64,000 nt of DNA from Lachnospiraceae bacterium (GCA_009911035.1 QXWO01000002.1:62001-126000), one strand, 5' to 3'; positions 49,550-59,868 are shown, numbered from the stretch's first letter. Translations and numbers: made by a program. The notes: generated by a model not told the origin, from the sequence alone.

Positions 49550-51535
49550 TTATCTTTCCTTACTCTTATCTTTCTTTCTCTGGCTTCTGGCAGGGGATCT
49601 ACGCTCTTTTTTTCCGCTCTTTGTTTCTTTACACTTCTTTGACATGTAGACGGATATGCTTCTGCTGTCTGCTGTGACTACATGGTCATCCCCTTCCTCC
49701 TTCCAGTTTTCTCCCTCATTTTGGGACAGAGCATCCACAGACAGGGATGTATCTGATATCTTGACCCACTTTTCATCCCTTGAAAGCTTGGGAAGTGCCA
49801 GTTTGTGGGATTCCCAGTGCATGTTGCAGGCAATGTAAAAAGATGCATCCTCCTCATCCGGCGCATATTGGCCGCACAGAACAATACCAATCATCCGGCT
49901 GATATGTCCGAAATCCGGCCGCCATGCCTCTATCCCGTGATAAGAGATATCCGGGCAGCCACAGCCTTTAGAATCCATCACAAGCAGTTCATCCTTCATA
50001 TGAAGGATTGGATGTTCTTTCCGAAGTTTGATCAAAAACTGGGTATAAGCCAGGATTTCCCGGGAGAATTGGTTATCCTTCCAGTTGACCCATCCGGTCT
50101 CATTATCCTGACAGTAGCAGTTATTATTTCCTTTCCGGGAGGAGGCAAATTCATCCCCGCTGTAAATGAACGGAATGCCCTGTGATAGGAATACAAAAGA
50201 AAGGGCGTTTTTTATCTGTTTCATACGAAGATCCATAATGGATTTTTTGCGGGTATCACCTTCCACGCCGCAGTTCCATGTAAAGTTTACGTCTGCGCCG
50301 TCCCTGTTGTCCTCCCCGTTTGCCTCATTGTGCTTCCTTTCATAGGAAACGCAGTCATACAAGGTAAAACCGTCATAGTCTGCCAGATAATTCACAACCC
50401 CGTGTTCTTTGGGGTTACAGCGGTGATACCCCAGTGCCTGGCTTAAAAGCCCTTCGTCCCCTTTCAGAAAACGTCTGATATCATTCCGGTAATTGCCATT
50501 ATCGCTGATAAAATTTTTAAAGATGGGATTTGAAATAACCGGAAAATCCTCATTAGGCAGATAGTTGCACCATATCTTGGTATTACGGAGCACCGGTTCT
50601 TCTGCCAGCAGCCGGAAAGGAATATGGAATCCGCTGATGCGCACGCCGTCGATATGGTATTCCATCACCCAGTATTTAATCACATCCAGCATATAAAGCT
50701 GCCTTATCTCCGGTGGGAAATAAAACTGCATTATCACTTCTATGCCGTTTTTGTGAAGCTCCCGCACCATAGTCTTAAATGAGATGACAGGCGGCTTTTC
50801 TTTACAGTATGCCGACTTGGGTGCAAAATAAAACCCTTTTTCAAAGCCCCAGCAGTTCAGTTTCCTTTTCTCTGCCTCCGAGGCAAAGTCGGGCGCTGCC
50901 TCTTTAACGATACGTACCGGAAGATAGTCCGTTCCCTTGGGAAGGGAAATCTGGGGATAATTTGTCTCCTGCACCATACATTCATCATATTCATAACAGG
51001 GCATCAGCTCTACTGCCGTGATTCCTAAAGATTTAAGATAAGGAATCTTTTCAATGATTCCCTCAAAAGTCCCCCTCTCTTTCACCCCGGAACTTTTGTG
51101 CATGGTAAAAGCACGCACATTCAGCCCGTAAAAAATGCTGTCTGCAAGGGGTGTCATAAGAGGCGCATCCTCCTGCCAGTCAAAGTCATAGCAGGCCAGG
51201 ACACCATATGTAGTCCGTTTCCGTGTCCCTTTCGCCCCCCACTTTTCAAGACCTCTTACTTCCCTTGCATAAGTGTCTGTGATAATCTGGTCATCCACAT
51301 AATAGTTGTAAGTATAATTGTGGACCCCTTCCCCTTCTATGCGAAGCCCGTGCAGGGCGCCCCTTTTTCCCACCTCCTTAAAGGGGAAACGCCGCTGTCT
51401 CCCTCTGCTGTCGTATAATATAACCCCACATTCCTTGTCCGTCAAAAGGCAGGCCGCAAAACTCACACTGTCCTTTGAGGGATATACTCCCTGTCTGTCC
51501 GGTTTAAAATATGATATCTTCCAATCTGTTTTCAT
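49550..51535 (-). CDS. GH13/isoamylase-like protein lacking catalytic residues
   Basis: 661-residue protein with the glycogen-debranching (GlgX/isoamylase) layout: N-terminal beta domain, GH13 barrel and C-terminal domain. Homology is strong in parts (HNEANGEDNRDG, FTWNCGVEGDTR, CYCQDNETGWVNW). Yet the catalytic regions are altered: region I reads GIEVIMQFYF (residues 274-283) where active enzymes have D-x-x-x-N-H, region II is DGVRISGF (296-303) without the nucleophile Asp, and region IV is YDGFT rather than HDGFT. It is probably inactive and may bind glycan or regulate. A GGAGG site precedes it. Confidence 0.8.
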   Translation of the reverse strand: MKTDWKISYFKPDRQGVYPSKDSVSFAACLLTDKECGVILYDSRGRQRRFPFKEVGKRGALHGLRIEGEGVHNYTYNYYVDDQIITDTYAREVRGLEKWGAKGTRKRTTYGVLACYDFDWQEDAPLMTPLADSIFYGLNVRAFTMHKSSGVKERGTFEGIIEKIPYLKSLGITAVELMPCYEYDECMVQETNYPQISLPKGTDYLPVRIVKEAAPDFASEAEKRKLNCWGFEKGFYFAPKSAYCKEKPPVISFKTMVRELHKNGIEVIMQFYFPPEIRQLYMLDVIKYWVMEYHIDGVRISGFHIPFRLLAEEPVLRNTKIWCNYLPNEDFPVISNPIFKNFISDNGNYRNDIRRFLKGDEGLLSQALGYHRCNPKEHGVVNYLADYDGFTLYDCVSYERKHNEANGEDNRDGADVNFTWNCGVEGDTRKKSIMDLRMKQIKNALSFVFLSQGIPFIYSGDEFASSRKGNNNCYCQDNETGWVNWKDNQFSREILAYTQFLIKLRKEHPILHMKDELLVMDSKGCGCPDISYHGIEAWRPDFGHISRMIGIVLCGQYAPDEEDASFYIACNMHWESHKLALPKLSRDEKWVKISDTSLSVDALSQNEGENWKEEGDDHVVTADSRSISVYMSKKCKETKSGKKERRSPARSQRKKDKSKER

Positions 51536-51709
51536 GCGCCCTCCTGTGTAAAAAAATAAAGTCTACTGCGCCACTTATATCATAACATAAAATTACTGTT
51601 TTTTGCAAAAAATTTAAGCTTTTTTTGCACAATTTCTTGCATTACTGCCTGCCAAAGGGTAAAATAAGTGACAGAAGCCGCCAACCACAATACGGACAAA
51701 GGAGATTTT

Positions 51710-52054
51710 ATGGGCAAAGATAAAAAAAATGAAAATTTTACCAGCACACCGGAAACAGATGACGAAGAAATGACCGTCACACTGGATTTAACAGACGGAA
51801 CTACTGTCAACTGTGCCGTCGTTACGATCCTTACTGTAGAAGATACGGATTATATCGTACTGCTTCCTTTAGAGGAGGATGGCGAAAATCATGACGGCAT
51901 GGTCTGGTTCTACCGTTACCGCGAGAATGAAGCTGATCCCAATGAGGAACCGGTACTGGAATATATTGACGACGATGAGGAATACGAAATTGTCTCTGAT
52001 GCCTTTGACGAATACCTTGACAATGTAGAATTTGACGAACTCACACAGGAATAA
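51710..52054 (+). CDS. DUF1292 family protein
   Basis: Small acidic protein (114 aa) of a Firmicutes family with unknown function. It has the typical MTVTLDLTDGTTVNCAVVTI start, then DTDYIVLLPLEE, VWFYRY and a run of acidic residues around DDDEEYEIVSDAFDEYL. The ATG at 51710 has AAGGAG close upstream; an earlier in-frame start adds unmatched residues. Its 3' end overlaps the convergent helicase gene by 14 bases. Confidence 0.85.
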   Translation: MGKDKKNENFTSTPETDDEEMTVTLDLTDGTTVNCAVVTILTVEDTDYIVLLPLEEDGENHDGMVWFYRYRENEADPNEEPVLEYIDDDEEYEIVSDAFDEYLDNVEFDELTQE

Positions 52055-53984
52055 GTCCCTCCAGAAAACGGGACGGTTTTCTGTTCCGCTCCTTGGTGTA
52101 ATAAATAAAAAGTTCCTTTTTGGCTCTTGTAATGGCAACATACAGGAGCCTTCTTTCTTCTTCAAGGGTATTCGCCTGTATACTCTCCCTTCCGGGAATC
52201 ACCCCTTCATTCACATCAGGCAGAAACACTTTGGAAAACTCCAGACCTTTGGCTCCGTGCATGGTAAGGATACTGACCCCTTCCTTTCTGTCAGTCTTAG
52301 GACGGTCCTCCCCTTCCAGCTCCGCCTGTTCGTTTATGAACCTCCTTATGGGTATACCGCAGGCATATTTCTTAAAGCAGGACTGGATTTTGTCAGCCTT
52401 GGCCATCCATCTTTGATATTCTGCGTAATCTCTGGCCTTCTGCCTTAAATAATCGTCATATCCGAGGGTTTTCCTGAAAAAGGAAAGGGCAAGATACGGC
52501 TGCAGGGAAGCAGCTATCTGTATCTGTCCAAAGAAATAACCGATTTCTGCAAGCATTGCCGGATTCTTTTGGTAATACTGCTTCATATGTTCCGAAGCTA
52601 CTGTCTCAAATGGAAGGGATGCCCTTGCAAAAAAGCGGTTTGGCTTATTCATAAATCCTATAAAATCTTTCCGCTGCCTTCCCTCATAAAGGTAACACAA
52701 AAAAGAAAGCATATCCTCCATCATAAAACCATGAAACACATTTTCTTCTGAAAGGCATATTCCCTTCACGCCAATGCCTGCCTCTTTCAAAAGCCCCGCA
52801 TACTGCATCACTTCCATATTGGTCCGCAGAATAATAGCAGCATCCGGCAGCAATTCTGTCCTGATACAGGACAATTCTTTCAACAGGCACATCTCCTCCT
52901 CTTTCCGGGTATCAAAACAGGAAAATGTCACTTTTCCTCCCGGATTTTTCGGATGGAACTTTTTTGGGAACCGTTCCTTATTGCGCCCGATCATTTTGCC
53001 TGCCAGTTCCACAATGGCCGCACCACTACGGTAATTTTCTGTCAGAAAAATCTGGTTTCCCGCAGATATTTTTTCCCCAGCGATGTTTTTTGCAGGATAT
53101 TTTCCCGGCACCGCTCTGCGGACGGCGGTATTTCCCACAGAATTTTCTGTAAAAGCGCTTTTTATGAAAAAATCCCCGGCAAACCGCTTCATGATTTCCG
53201 GTTCTGCACCTCTGAATCCATAAATCCCCTGGTCGTCATCCCCTACCACGAAAAGGTTATTTTCCGGCAGTGCCAGCAGTTTTAATATCTCATACTGGGG
53301 ATTATTGATGTCCTGGAATTCATCCACGAGAATATAAGAAAACATTTTTTGGTATTTCCTGCATACTGCAGGATTTTCCGAAAGGAGCCCAAGGCACTGG
53401 ATGATCATGTCGTCAAAATCCAGCATCTTCTGTTCCAGCAGATAACTGTCATATTCTGCCATCAGCATGTGCAGTTCCTGAAAGGAAAAATTCGCATTTT
53501 CCTGTAACTCATCCTGCCAGCGGGAATTTCCAAGGTTTTTTATGCGGCTTATGGTATTGATCAGAAAAGAAATGTTGTCGTAGGTACATTTAGAAGAAAG
53601 TCCGTGATTGCCCAGGAGAATCTGGAAAAGTTTTCTTTTATCGCTTTCTTTTATTAAGGAATTGCTCTGGGATATCCCGGATTGTCTTAAGATATTGTAA
53701 CAGATACTGTGAAAAGTGCCGAAGTTTACATTGCTGTGCGTGCCTCCTGCACTGTCATCCTGCGCTGCCCGGGCTTTTTCAAAACGCTCTTTCATTTCCT
53801 GTGCGGCGGCTTTGGTATAGGTAATTACGAGAATCTGTTCCGGCGGGATATGGTGATGCCTGATAAGATGTAAGATACGGCAGGTGATGACAAAGGTCTT
53901 TCCACTGCCTGGGCCGGCAATTACCTGGGCCGGCCCTGACAGATGATCAACCGCCTGTCTTTGTGATTCAGATGGCTCTCTCAA
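52041..53984 (-). CDS. UvrD/PcrA-type ATP-dependent DNA helicase
   Basis: Superfamily 1A 3'-5' helicase of 647 aa. Motifs: [72 protein letters not shown] and [18 protein letters not shown]. It is shorter than PcrA (about 730 aa) and ends soon after motif VI, without a Tudor-like tail. This suggests a UvrD-like variant rather than PcrA. It overlaps gltX by 17 bases at its start. Confidence 0.9.
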   Translation of the reverse strand: MREPSESQRQAVDHLSGPAQVIAGPGSGKTFVITCRILHLIRHHHIPPEQILVITYTKAAAQEMKERFEKARAAQDDSAGGTHSNVNFGTFHSICYNILRQSGISQSNSLIKESDKRKLFQILLGNHGLSSKCTYDNISFLINTISRIKNLGNSRWQDELQENANFSFQELHMLMAEYDSYLLEQKMLDFDDMIIQCLGLLSENPAVCRKYQKMFSYILVDEFQDINNPQYEILKLLALPENNLFVVGDDDQGIYGFRGAEPEIMKRFAGDFFIKSAFTENSVGNTAVRRAVPGKYPAKNIAGEKISAGNQIFLTENYRSGAAIVELAGKMIGRNKERFPKKFHPKNPGGKVTFSCFDTRKEEEMCLLKELSCIRTELLPDAAIILRTNMEVMQYAGLLKEAGIGVKGICLSEENVFHGFMMEDMLSFLCYLYEGRQRKDFIGFMNKPNRFFARASLPFETVASEHMKQYYQKNPAMLAEIGYFFGQIQIAASLQPYLALSFFRKTLGYDDYLRQKARDYAEYQRWMAKADKIQSCFKKYACGIPIRRFINEQAELEGEDRPKTDRKEGVSILTMHGAKGLEFSKVFLPDVNEGVIPGRESIQANTLEEERRLLYVAITRAKKELFIYYTKERNRKPSRFLEGLIPV

Positions 53985-55431
53985 GAAGTTCGATTCCTTT
54001 CTTTATTCTTGCTATGGACTCTTCCTTCCCCAAAAGCTCCATGATTTCCGTGGCCCCTGCCGGGGTCATCTTCTTTCCGGAAGCCGCTGTCCGTACAGGC
54101 CAAAGCACATAGCCGTTTTTGCAGCCCTTCTTTTCCACATAGGAAATAAGAAGCTGGTAAAGTGCATCATTGGAATAGTCTTCCTGTTCTTCCAGTATGG
54201 GGAGAAGCTCCTTTAAAACTTCCAGGGAAGATTCCAAAGAAGTCTTCATCTTCTTGTGCACATACATGGCAGAGTCATACTCTGGCAGCTCCTGTAAAAA
54301 ATCAACCAGTGCAGGAATATCCGGGAAAACTTCTATCCGGGTTTTGACCATGGCAGCGATCTTCCTAAGATCCATATCCCTTTTTATGGCCTGTTTAAGA
54401 AGCGGCTCTGCTTTCTCATAAAAATCATCCTCGTCCATGGCTTTGATGTACTCGCCGTTCATCCATTTTAACTTGGTATAGTCAAATACTGCCGGGGATT
54501 TGGACATATGGTGATAGTCAAAAATTCTGGCAAGTTCTTCCAGCGAGAAAATTTCTTCATTGCTCTCCGAAGGGCTCCAGCCAAGAAGCGAGACGAAATT
54601 TACCACTGCTTCCGTCAGGAATCCCTGCTCAATCAAATCTTCATAGGAAGAATGGCCGCACCGCTTGCTCAGTTTGTGATGTTCCTCGTCGGTAATAAGG
54701 GGACAATGCACATACACGGGAACCTCCCAGCCAAAAGCCTCATAAAGCCTGTTATATTTGGGCGAAGAAGAAAGATACTCGTTTCCCCTGACCACATGGG
54801 TAATCCCCATTAAATGGTCGTCCACCACATTGGCAAAGTTATAGGTGGGATAACCGTCGGATTTGATCAGTATCATATCATCCAGTTCCGAATTATCCAC
54901 GGTAATATCACCGTAAATCTCATCATGAAAGGTGGTGGTCCCTTCTGTGGGATTATTCTGCCGGATCACATAAGGAATCCCTGCCTTTAGATTTTCTTCC
55001 ACTTCTTCTTTGGACAGGGAAAGACAGTGCTTGTCGTATACGGTGATCTCTTTTCCTTCCACAATCTGCGATTTCAGCCCTGCAAGGCGTTCCTTGTCGC
55101 AGAAACAGTAATAGGCTTCCCCTTTTTCAATCAATTTTCTGGCATATTCCAGATAAATGCCGGCCTTCTGCCTCTCAGACTGTACGTAAGGCCCGACGCC
55201 CCCGTCTTTGTCCGGCCCTTCATCGTGGATAAGCCCGGTCTTTTCCAGCGTCCGGTAGATAATATCCACAGCCCCTTCCACATAGCGCTCCTGATCTGTG
55301 TCCTCGATCCGAAGTATGAAATCCCCGCCCTCATGTTTTGCAATAAGGTAGGCGTAAAGGGCTGTCCGCAAATTCCCCACATGCATCCTTCCTGTAGGGC
55401 TTGGGGCAAATCTTGTTCTGATTTTCGTCAT
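53968..55431 (-). CDS. gltX: Glutamate--tRNA ligase
   Basis: Charges tRNA-Glu (and in many bacteria tRNA-Gln for transamidation) in the cytosol. 487 aa. The HIGH-type motif is [13 protein letters not shown], the KMSKS-type motif is HHKLSKRCG, with anticodon-binding helices in the last 150 residues. The start at [14 protein letters not shown] is standard. The helicase start overlaps the gene's end by 17 bases. Confidence 0.96.
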   Translation of the reverse strand: MTKIRTRFAPSPTGRMHVGNLRTALYAYLIAKHEGGDFILRIEDTDQERYVEGAVDIIYRTLEKTGLIHDEGPDKDGGVGPYVQSERQKAGIYLEYARKLIEKGEAYYCFCDKERLAGLKSQIVEGKEITVYDKHCLSLSKEEVEENLKAGIPYVIRQNNPTEGTTTFHDEIYGDITVDNSELDDMILIKSDGYPTYNFANVVDDHLMGITHVVRGNEYLSSSPKYNRLYEAFGWEVPVYVHCPLITDEEHHKLSKRCGHSSYEDLIEQGFLTEAVVNFVSLLGWSPSESNEEIFSLEELARIFDYHHMSKSPAVFDYTKLKWMNGEYIKAMDEDDFYEKAEPLLKQAIKRDMDLRKIAAMVKTRIEVFPDIPALVDFLQELPEYDSAMYVHKKMKTSLESSLEVLKELLPILEEQEDYSNDALYQLLISYVEKKGCKNGYVLWPVRTAASGKKMTPAGATEIMELLGKEESIARIKKGIELLERAI

Positions 55432-55607
55432 CTATGGTTATTCCTTTCTGGTACTCTTATTATCATCCGGTCTGCCCGGACTGAAGGAAAAATTTATCCG
55501 GTAACCATTGCCGGCAAAGGACCCGATATCGGATTACCGCATCATTCTCCCAATAGGTATACAGGCATACCCCCTGTTGGCTACTAAATAAGCAGTTCAA
55601 AGAAGTA
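55432..55607. other. Structured spacer upstream of gltX
   Basis: 176 bases without a gene. Several short stems can form on the complement (CGGTAA/TTACCG, CGATATCG, TTGCCGGCAA and TCCGG/CCGGA), with TAAATTTTT after one of them (about 55490-55498). This may combine the terminator of the hydrogenase-like gene with a leader for gltX. A degraded repeat copy lies at its right end. Confidence 0.4.
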
Positions 55608-55617
55608 TCAGTGTTTG
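55585..55617 (-). repeat. Dispersed hairpin repeat, degraded copy overlapping the hydrogenase stop
   Basis: Reverse-oriented match: AATAAGCAGTTCAAAGAAGT then ATCAGTGTTTG. In the sense of the minus-strand gene it reads AAACACTGA, containing the TGA stop of the hydrogenase-like protein, followed by an arm-like CTGCTTATTTAG. Confidence 0.55.
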
Positions 55618-57089
55618 ACTTCCGGGATTTTCCTGTCTGCAGACGCCTTGAATCCCGCCACTTCCTTTGCCGCCTGGGGCACTGGTATGTTGGTGCCTGC
55701 TCCGGCTATGCAGCCGCCGGGACATGCCATCCCTTCAATCAGACAGCCGTTCTTCTTGCCTGCCTTGGCAAGCATAAGCATTTTTTTGCATTCTGCCAGA
55801 CTTTCCGCATGTTCGATGTTTACTTCCACATCCGGATAATATTCCCGGATACATTCCTCTATGGCATTGGCAACGCCCCCTGCCACACCGTATCCCCTTC
55901 CGGCTCCGGTAGCGTCATTCATCTTGTCAATGGCCTCCACAGCTTCCGGCAGAAGTCCTTTGGCTTCAAACATGCCTGCCAGTTCCTCAAAAGTTATGAC
56001 AAAGTCTACGTCTGATCGGATGGTCCTGCGGGAAGCTTCCAGCTTCTTGGACGCACAGGGACCTATGAACACCACGCTGGCGTCGGGATGATCCTCTTTA
56101 ATCTTGCGGGCTGTGGCAACCATAGGCGTAAGGGCATTTGAAATCTTGTCGATGGTTTCCGGGAAAAATTTCTTGGCAAGCATGGACCAGGATGGACAGC
56201 AGGAAGTAAGAAGGAAAGGAAGTTCCCCTGTAGCTACTTCTTTCACATAGTGTTCAGCTTCCGTCACAGCCCCCATATCGGCTCCGATCGCTGTTTCATA
56301 TACATCATAAAATCCCAGCTCTTTAAGTGCCTCCTTAATTTTGTCGGGAGTGGCGTCTTTTCCAAACTGCCCGACGAAAGCAGGGGCTACCTGGGCGATG
56401 ATTTTGCGTCCCGACTGCATGGCACGGATCAGCTGGAAAATCTGGGACTTATCCGCAATTGCTCCGAAGGGACAGCTCACCATACACTGGCCGCAGGAAA
56501 CACACAAATCTGTATCAATATAGGCACGCCCCTTCTTATCGCTCTTGATGGCGTTCACTCCGCAGTGGGCAAGGCAGGGACGCACCTGATGGGAAACCGC
56601 ATCATAAGGGCAGACAGATTTACATTTGCCGCACTTAATGCATTTCTCCTGGTCAATTATGGATTTCCCGTTTTTCATGCTGATGGCCCCTCTTGGGCAG
56701 ACTTCCCTGCATGGATGGGCCACACAGCCCCTGCACTGGTCAGTCACTTCATATCGGTTCTCCGGGCAGGCATTACATGCCGAAGGTATTACCTGCATCA
56801 GCGGCGGTTCATAATACTTTTCATCAATATTGCTTTCTTCCAGTCCCTGGGTCACATGAACCGGCATATTTTCCGGCCGCAGGGATAATCCCATAGCCAG
56901 CCGGATACGCTCCCTGACAATGGCACGGTCCCGGTATATACTTTCATATTCTGATTCATCATAATCAACAATCTTATAGGGCAGGGCCTCCACATCATCC
57001 TTTAAATTGGTGGATGTATAGGCCAAATCTGCCACTTCCTTAAAGATACGTCTTCTGTTTTTACGGACCTGAGTATCTATTCCTCTCAT
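55608..57089 (-). CDS. FeFe hydrogenase-like protein with 4Fe-4S clusters (group B type)
   Basis: 493-residue iron-sulphur protein, predicted cytosolic. N-terminal part has Cys-rich clusters (ACNACPENRYEVTDQCRGC, VCPRGAI, CIKCGKCKSVCP, CVSCGQCMVSCP), and the H-cluster domain has L1 LLTSCCPSWSML, L2 FIGPCASKKLE and L3 IEGMACPGGCIAGAG, with all four H-cluster Cys present. Family members make or use hydrogen in fermentation. It follows feoB, which provides iron. The stop codon lies in a degraded repeat, giving the C-terminus IPEVKH. The group is inferred from motif form. Confidence 0.88.
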   Translation of the reverse strand: MRGIDTQVRKNRRRIFKEVADLAYTSTNLKDDVEALPYKIVDYDESEYESIYRDRAIVRERIRLAMGLSLRPENMPVHVTQGLEESNIDEKYYEPPLMQVIPSACNACPENRYEVTDQCRGCVAHPCREVCPRGAISMKNGKSIIDQEKCIKCGKCKSVCPYDAVSHQVRPCLAHCGVNAIKSDKKGRAYIDTDLCVSCGQCMVSCPFGAIADKSQIFQLIRAMQSGRKIIAQVAPAFVGQFGKDATPDKIKEALKELGFYDVYETAIGADMGAVTEAEHYVKEVATGELPFLLTSCCPSWSMLAKKFFPETIDKISNALTPMVATARKIKEDHPDASVVFIGPCASKKLEASRRTIRSDVDFVITFEELAGMFEAKGLLPEAVEAIDKMNDATGAGRGYGVAGGVANAIEECIREYYPDVEVNIEHAESLAECKKMLMLAKAGKKNGCLIEGMACPGGCIAGAGTNIPVPQAAKEVAGFKASADRKIPEVKH

Positions 57090-57113
57090 TTTTCTTACCC
57101 TTCCTGTGCAGAT

Positions 57114-57152
57114 GCGGAACCGGAAATCTTATAGGTATCCGGCTGGTTCCGC
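57114..57152 (-). terminator. Hairpin between feoB and the hydrogenase-like gene
   Basis: GCGGAACC pairs with GGTTCCGC (8 bp), with CGG and CCG able to extend inwards, around a loop of about 15 bases. It lies some 85 bases after the feoB stop on the complement. No strong T-run follows. Confidence 0.5.
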
Positions 57153-57235
57153 AGGCACCTGCCCTGCTCTTTCTTTAAGTTTCTATAAAATATACTGGCT
57201 TCACTTGTATATTCTTACACAAACTAACGGGAAAG

Positions 57236-59239
57236 TCAACATCCCAGAAAGCTTCCGGTCTGGAAAACAAGGACAGCGGCCAGATAAGCGAACAGAATCT
57301 GAAAAAGGGCCAGTTTCCATGTAAATGCCGCAGAACCACTTTCCTTACGTATGGTCCCGATTGCCGCCGCGCAGGGCACATATAGCAAAACAAAAAGCAT
57401 CATGCAGTATGCGTTTAGAGGGCCGAATCCCGGATCAATTGCTTTCAGATTTTCCGCCACTGCCCCAAGGCTCGCCGCAGTCTCCGCATTCCCCACACCA
57501 AAAAGCACGGAAAAGCTTGATACTACCACTTCTTTTGCGGAAATGCCTGCAATCAGGGATACGATGATCTGCCACAGGCCAAGACCAGCCGGACGCATCA
57601 GCGGCTCTAACCATTTTCCGATAGCCGCCCCGAAGCTGTCTGCAGGATTGTCTACCATGCCCGATGTGCCAAAGTTCAGCACAAGCCAGATAAGGATAGA
57701 TGCTATAAATATGGTGGTTCCCGCCTTGGACAGATAGTCCTTTAATTTGTTCCACACATAGATTCTGATGGTACGTCCGTTGGGCCTTTTATATTCGGGA
57801 AGTTCAATCAGGAGGCTGTCATTGGTCTTTTCCTTTTGATATAGATGCAGGACTTTGGCAACCAGTATAGCGCACAGCATACCGATTACATACATGGAAA
57901 ATGCCGCAATATGGGCATACTTTCCAAAAAACATCCCGGAAAAGAGCACATACACCGGAAGCCGTGCGGAACAGGACATGAAAGGCGTGATGATCATGAC
58001 CCTTCTCCGGTCTTTTTCTGTTTCCAGGGCACGGGAAGCCATGATTGCCGGAACCGTGCACCCAAATCCAAGGACCATGGGAAGAAAGGCTTTGCCTGAG
58101 AGCCCTACTTTTCCCATAATTGTATCCATCACATAGGCAACCCTGGACATATAGCCGCTGTCCTCCAGGATTGCCAGTGCAAGGAATAAAATGGCTATAT
58201 TGGGAATAAAAGTGAGTATTCCCCCTACTCCGGCAATGATTCCGTCAACAATCAGCGATATCAGCCATTCGGCAGTATGTATCTTTATAAGGAAAGCTCC
58301 CACATTCCCCGCAAAGACATCGAGAAAAGCTTCAAAATAACCCTTCATCCAGTCTCCTATGGTAAAGGTCAGGAAAAATACAAAAGCCATGATCCCCATA
58401 AATATGGGTACGCCCCACACCGGATGGGTTAAGGCTTTGTCAATCTGATCTGTGCTGTCCTTGCTTTTTTTCCGGTAAAACAGCACTTCGTTTATGATTT
58501 GTTCAATATGCGCATATTTGGCCTGAATGATCTCTTTTTCATAATTGTGATCGGCAATATTGGTAATCTGCATGGGATGCTCATTTCTTACATCCTCATC
58601 GTCCTCCAGAAGCTTGATGGCGTGCCAGCGCACGGAAGAATGGGTGGGATAATGGGCCTGCATCATCACGGAAAGCTTGGCGATCTTGTCCTCTATTTCC
58701 CCGCTGTAATGGAGCACGTCCCCCTTTGAACCTTCTTCATAGTGATGAATGACGGCATGAAGCAGAATGTCCAGTCCTTTCCGCCTGGACGCCGATACCG
58801 GAACCACCGGGATGTCCCCCAAAAGCTCCGGAAGCCTGTGGAGATCGATCTCCATGCCCCTTTCTTCCACAATGTCCATCATATTGAGGGCAAGAACAAC
58901 AGGCTTGCCAAGTTCTAAAAGCTGTAAGGTAAGATATAGGTTCCGCTCTAAGGAAGAAGCATCCACCACATTGACAATAACCTCGATATCATCATCCATG
59001 ACACAGCTTCTGGTAACTTTTTCTTCTATAGTATAGCAGGTAAGGGAATAGATACCCGGTGTGTCTACCAGGGTCATATGTACCTCTTCATACTCCGCTT
59101 CCCCTTCTATCTTTTCCACTGTGACACCGGGCCAGTTGGCTACTTTAAGCTTTGATCCCGTGATGGCGTTAAATAAAGTGGTTTTCCCGCAGTTGGGGTT
59201 CCCCACAAATGCTACATGGACTGTATCATTGTATTTCAT
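57236..59239 (-). CDS. feoB: Ferrous iron transport protein B
   Basis: Membrane Fe(II) importer with an N-terminal GTPase. 667 aa. G1 GNPNCGKTT, NWPGVTVEKIEGE, G3 DTPGIYSLTCY, G4 NMMD, then about ten membrane segments with GFGCTVPAIMASRALE and ISAKEVVVSSFSVLFG gate regions. The start overlaps feoA by four bases, and the operon is behind a Fur-type box. The gene probably also supplies iron for the hydrogenase-like protein downstream. Confidence 0.96.
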   Translation of the reverse strand: MKYNDTVHVAFVGNPNCGKTTLFNAITGSKLKVANWPGVTVEKIEGEAEYEEVHMTLVDTPGIYSLTCYTIEEKVTRSCVMDDDIEVIVNVVDASSLERNLYLTLQLLELGKPVVLALNMMDIVEERGMEIDLHRLPELLGDIPVVPVSASRRKGLDILLHAVIHHYEEGSKGDVLHYSGEIEDKIAKLSVMMQAHYPTHSSVRWHAIKLLEDDEDVRNEHPMQITNIADHNYEKEIIQAKYAHIEQIINEVLFYRKKSKDSTDQIDKALTHPVWGVPIFMGIMAFVFFLTFTIGDWMKGYFEAFLDVFAGNVGAFLIKIHTAEWLISLIVDGIIAGVGGILTFIPNIAILFLALAILEDSGYMSRVAYVMDTIMGKVGLSGKAFLPMVLGFGCTVPAIMASRALETEKDRRRVMIITPFMSCSARLPVYVLFSGMFFGKYAHIAAFSMYVIGMLCAILVAKVLHLYQKEKTNDSLLIELPEYKRPNGRTIRIYVWNKLKDYLSKAGTTIFIASILIWLVLNFGTSGMVDNPADSFGAAIGKWLEPLMRPAGLGLWQIIVSLIAGISAKEVVVSSFSVLFGVGNAETAASLGAVAENLKAIDPGFGPLNAYCMMLFVLLYVPCAAAIGTIRKESGSAAFTWKLALFQILFAYLAAVLVFQTGSFLGC

Positions 59240-59463
59240 CCGGCGCTCTCCTCCACTTCAATCCCCTGGCTGATATGGTTGCCAATGGCAAGACGGGTGC
59301 CCCTTACACGAATAATAAGCGCCCCATTCTTTTTCCTGTTCAACACTGTAACCAAAGTTCCGTCATTCAGGCCAAGTGCCTGTAACCGGCGGGTGATCCC
59401 CTCTTCCACATACAGCCCCCTGATTTCATAATTATTTCCTTTTAAACCTTCAAACAGCGACAT
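59236..59463 (-). CDS. feoA: Ferrous iron transport protein A
   Basis: 75-residue SH3-like cytosolic partner of FeoB. The sequence MSLFEGLKGNNYEIRGLYVE, RLQALGLNDGTLVTVLNR and IRVRGTRLAIGNHISQGIEVE fits the family. It overlaps feoB by four bases. A GGGG-rich ribosome site and a Fur-type palindrome precede it. Confidence 0.93.
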   Translation of the reverse strand: MSLFEGLKGNNYEIRGLYVEEGITRRLQALGLNDGTLVTVLNRKKNGALIIRVRGTRLAIGNHISQGIEVEESAG

Positions 59464-59484
59464 AATGACCCCTTCTTTTGTAAT

Positions 59485-59499
59485 TGATAATAATTATCA
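59485..59499. promoter_or_regulatory. Perfect 7-1-7 Fur-type box
   Basis: TGATAATAATTATCA is an exact 7-1-7 inverted repeat, the form recognised by Fur-family regulators. It lies 22 bases upstream of feoA, in the probable promoter region. It may also affect the divergent cotJ promoter, although that is 150 bases away. Confidence 0.85.
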
Positions 59500-59652
59500 G
59501 TTACATTAAAGCACAATATATTGTTGATTGCAAGTGCTATCATTTTCCTGCCCACCCCTGTTTCCTGCATCCTTTCCATCCTGCCGGAAAATGCAGCAGT
59601 AAAAGAAAGTATGAAAAAATTGTGTTTATGGGGAACCGGATATTTTCCCAAT

Positions 59653-59660
59653 CATACTAT
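59653..59660 (+). promoter_or_regulatory. Candidate sporulation-type -10 for cotJABC
   Basis: CATACTAT is close to the mother-cell sigma-E -10 form (CATACAnT) and lies 38 bases upstream of cotJA. No convincing -35 partner was found at the usual spacing, so support is weak. Confidence 0.3.
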
Positions 59661-59697
59661 GTTATTAAAATACTTTTCATTTTATGAGAGGAAAATT

Positions 59698-59868
59698 ATG
59701 CAGGACTACAGTTTCAACGAGTATTTTGACCGTTTTCCGCTTGCCATGGCTTATGTTCCCTGGCAGCACCTTACCAACGTCTTTGAAAATCTGGATGAAG
59801 GATATAAAGCAGGAACCATATTCCCTGAACTGGAAAAACCTTTTACAGGAAGGAGATGCGTAAAATGA
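59698..59868 (+). CDS. cotJA: Spore coat associated protein CotJA
   Basis: 56 residues: MQDYSFNEYFDRFPLAMAYV, then PWQHLTNVFENLDEGYKAGT and the conserved FPELEKPFTGRRC end, typical of CotJA. The ATG at 59698 has GAGAGGAAAA upstream; longer open frames in this region start earlier but lack similarity. First gene of cotJA-cotJB-cotJC, an operon made in the mother cell during sporulation. The stop overlaps the cotJB start. Confidence 0.88.
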   Translation: MQDYSFNEYFDRFPLAMAYVPWQHLTNVFENLDEGYKAGTIFPELEKPFTGRRCVK

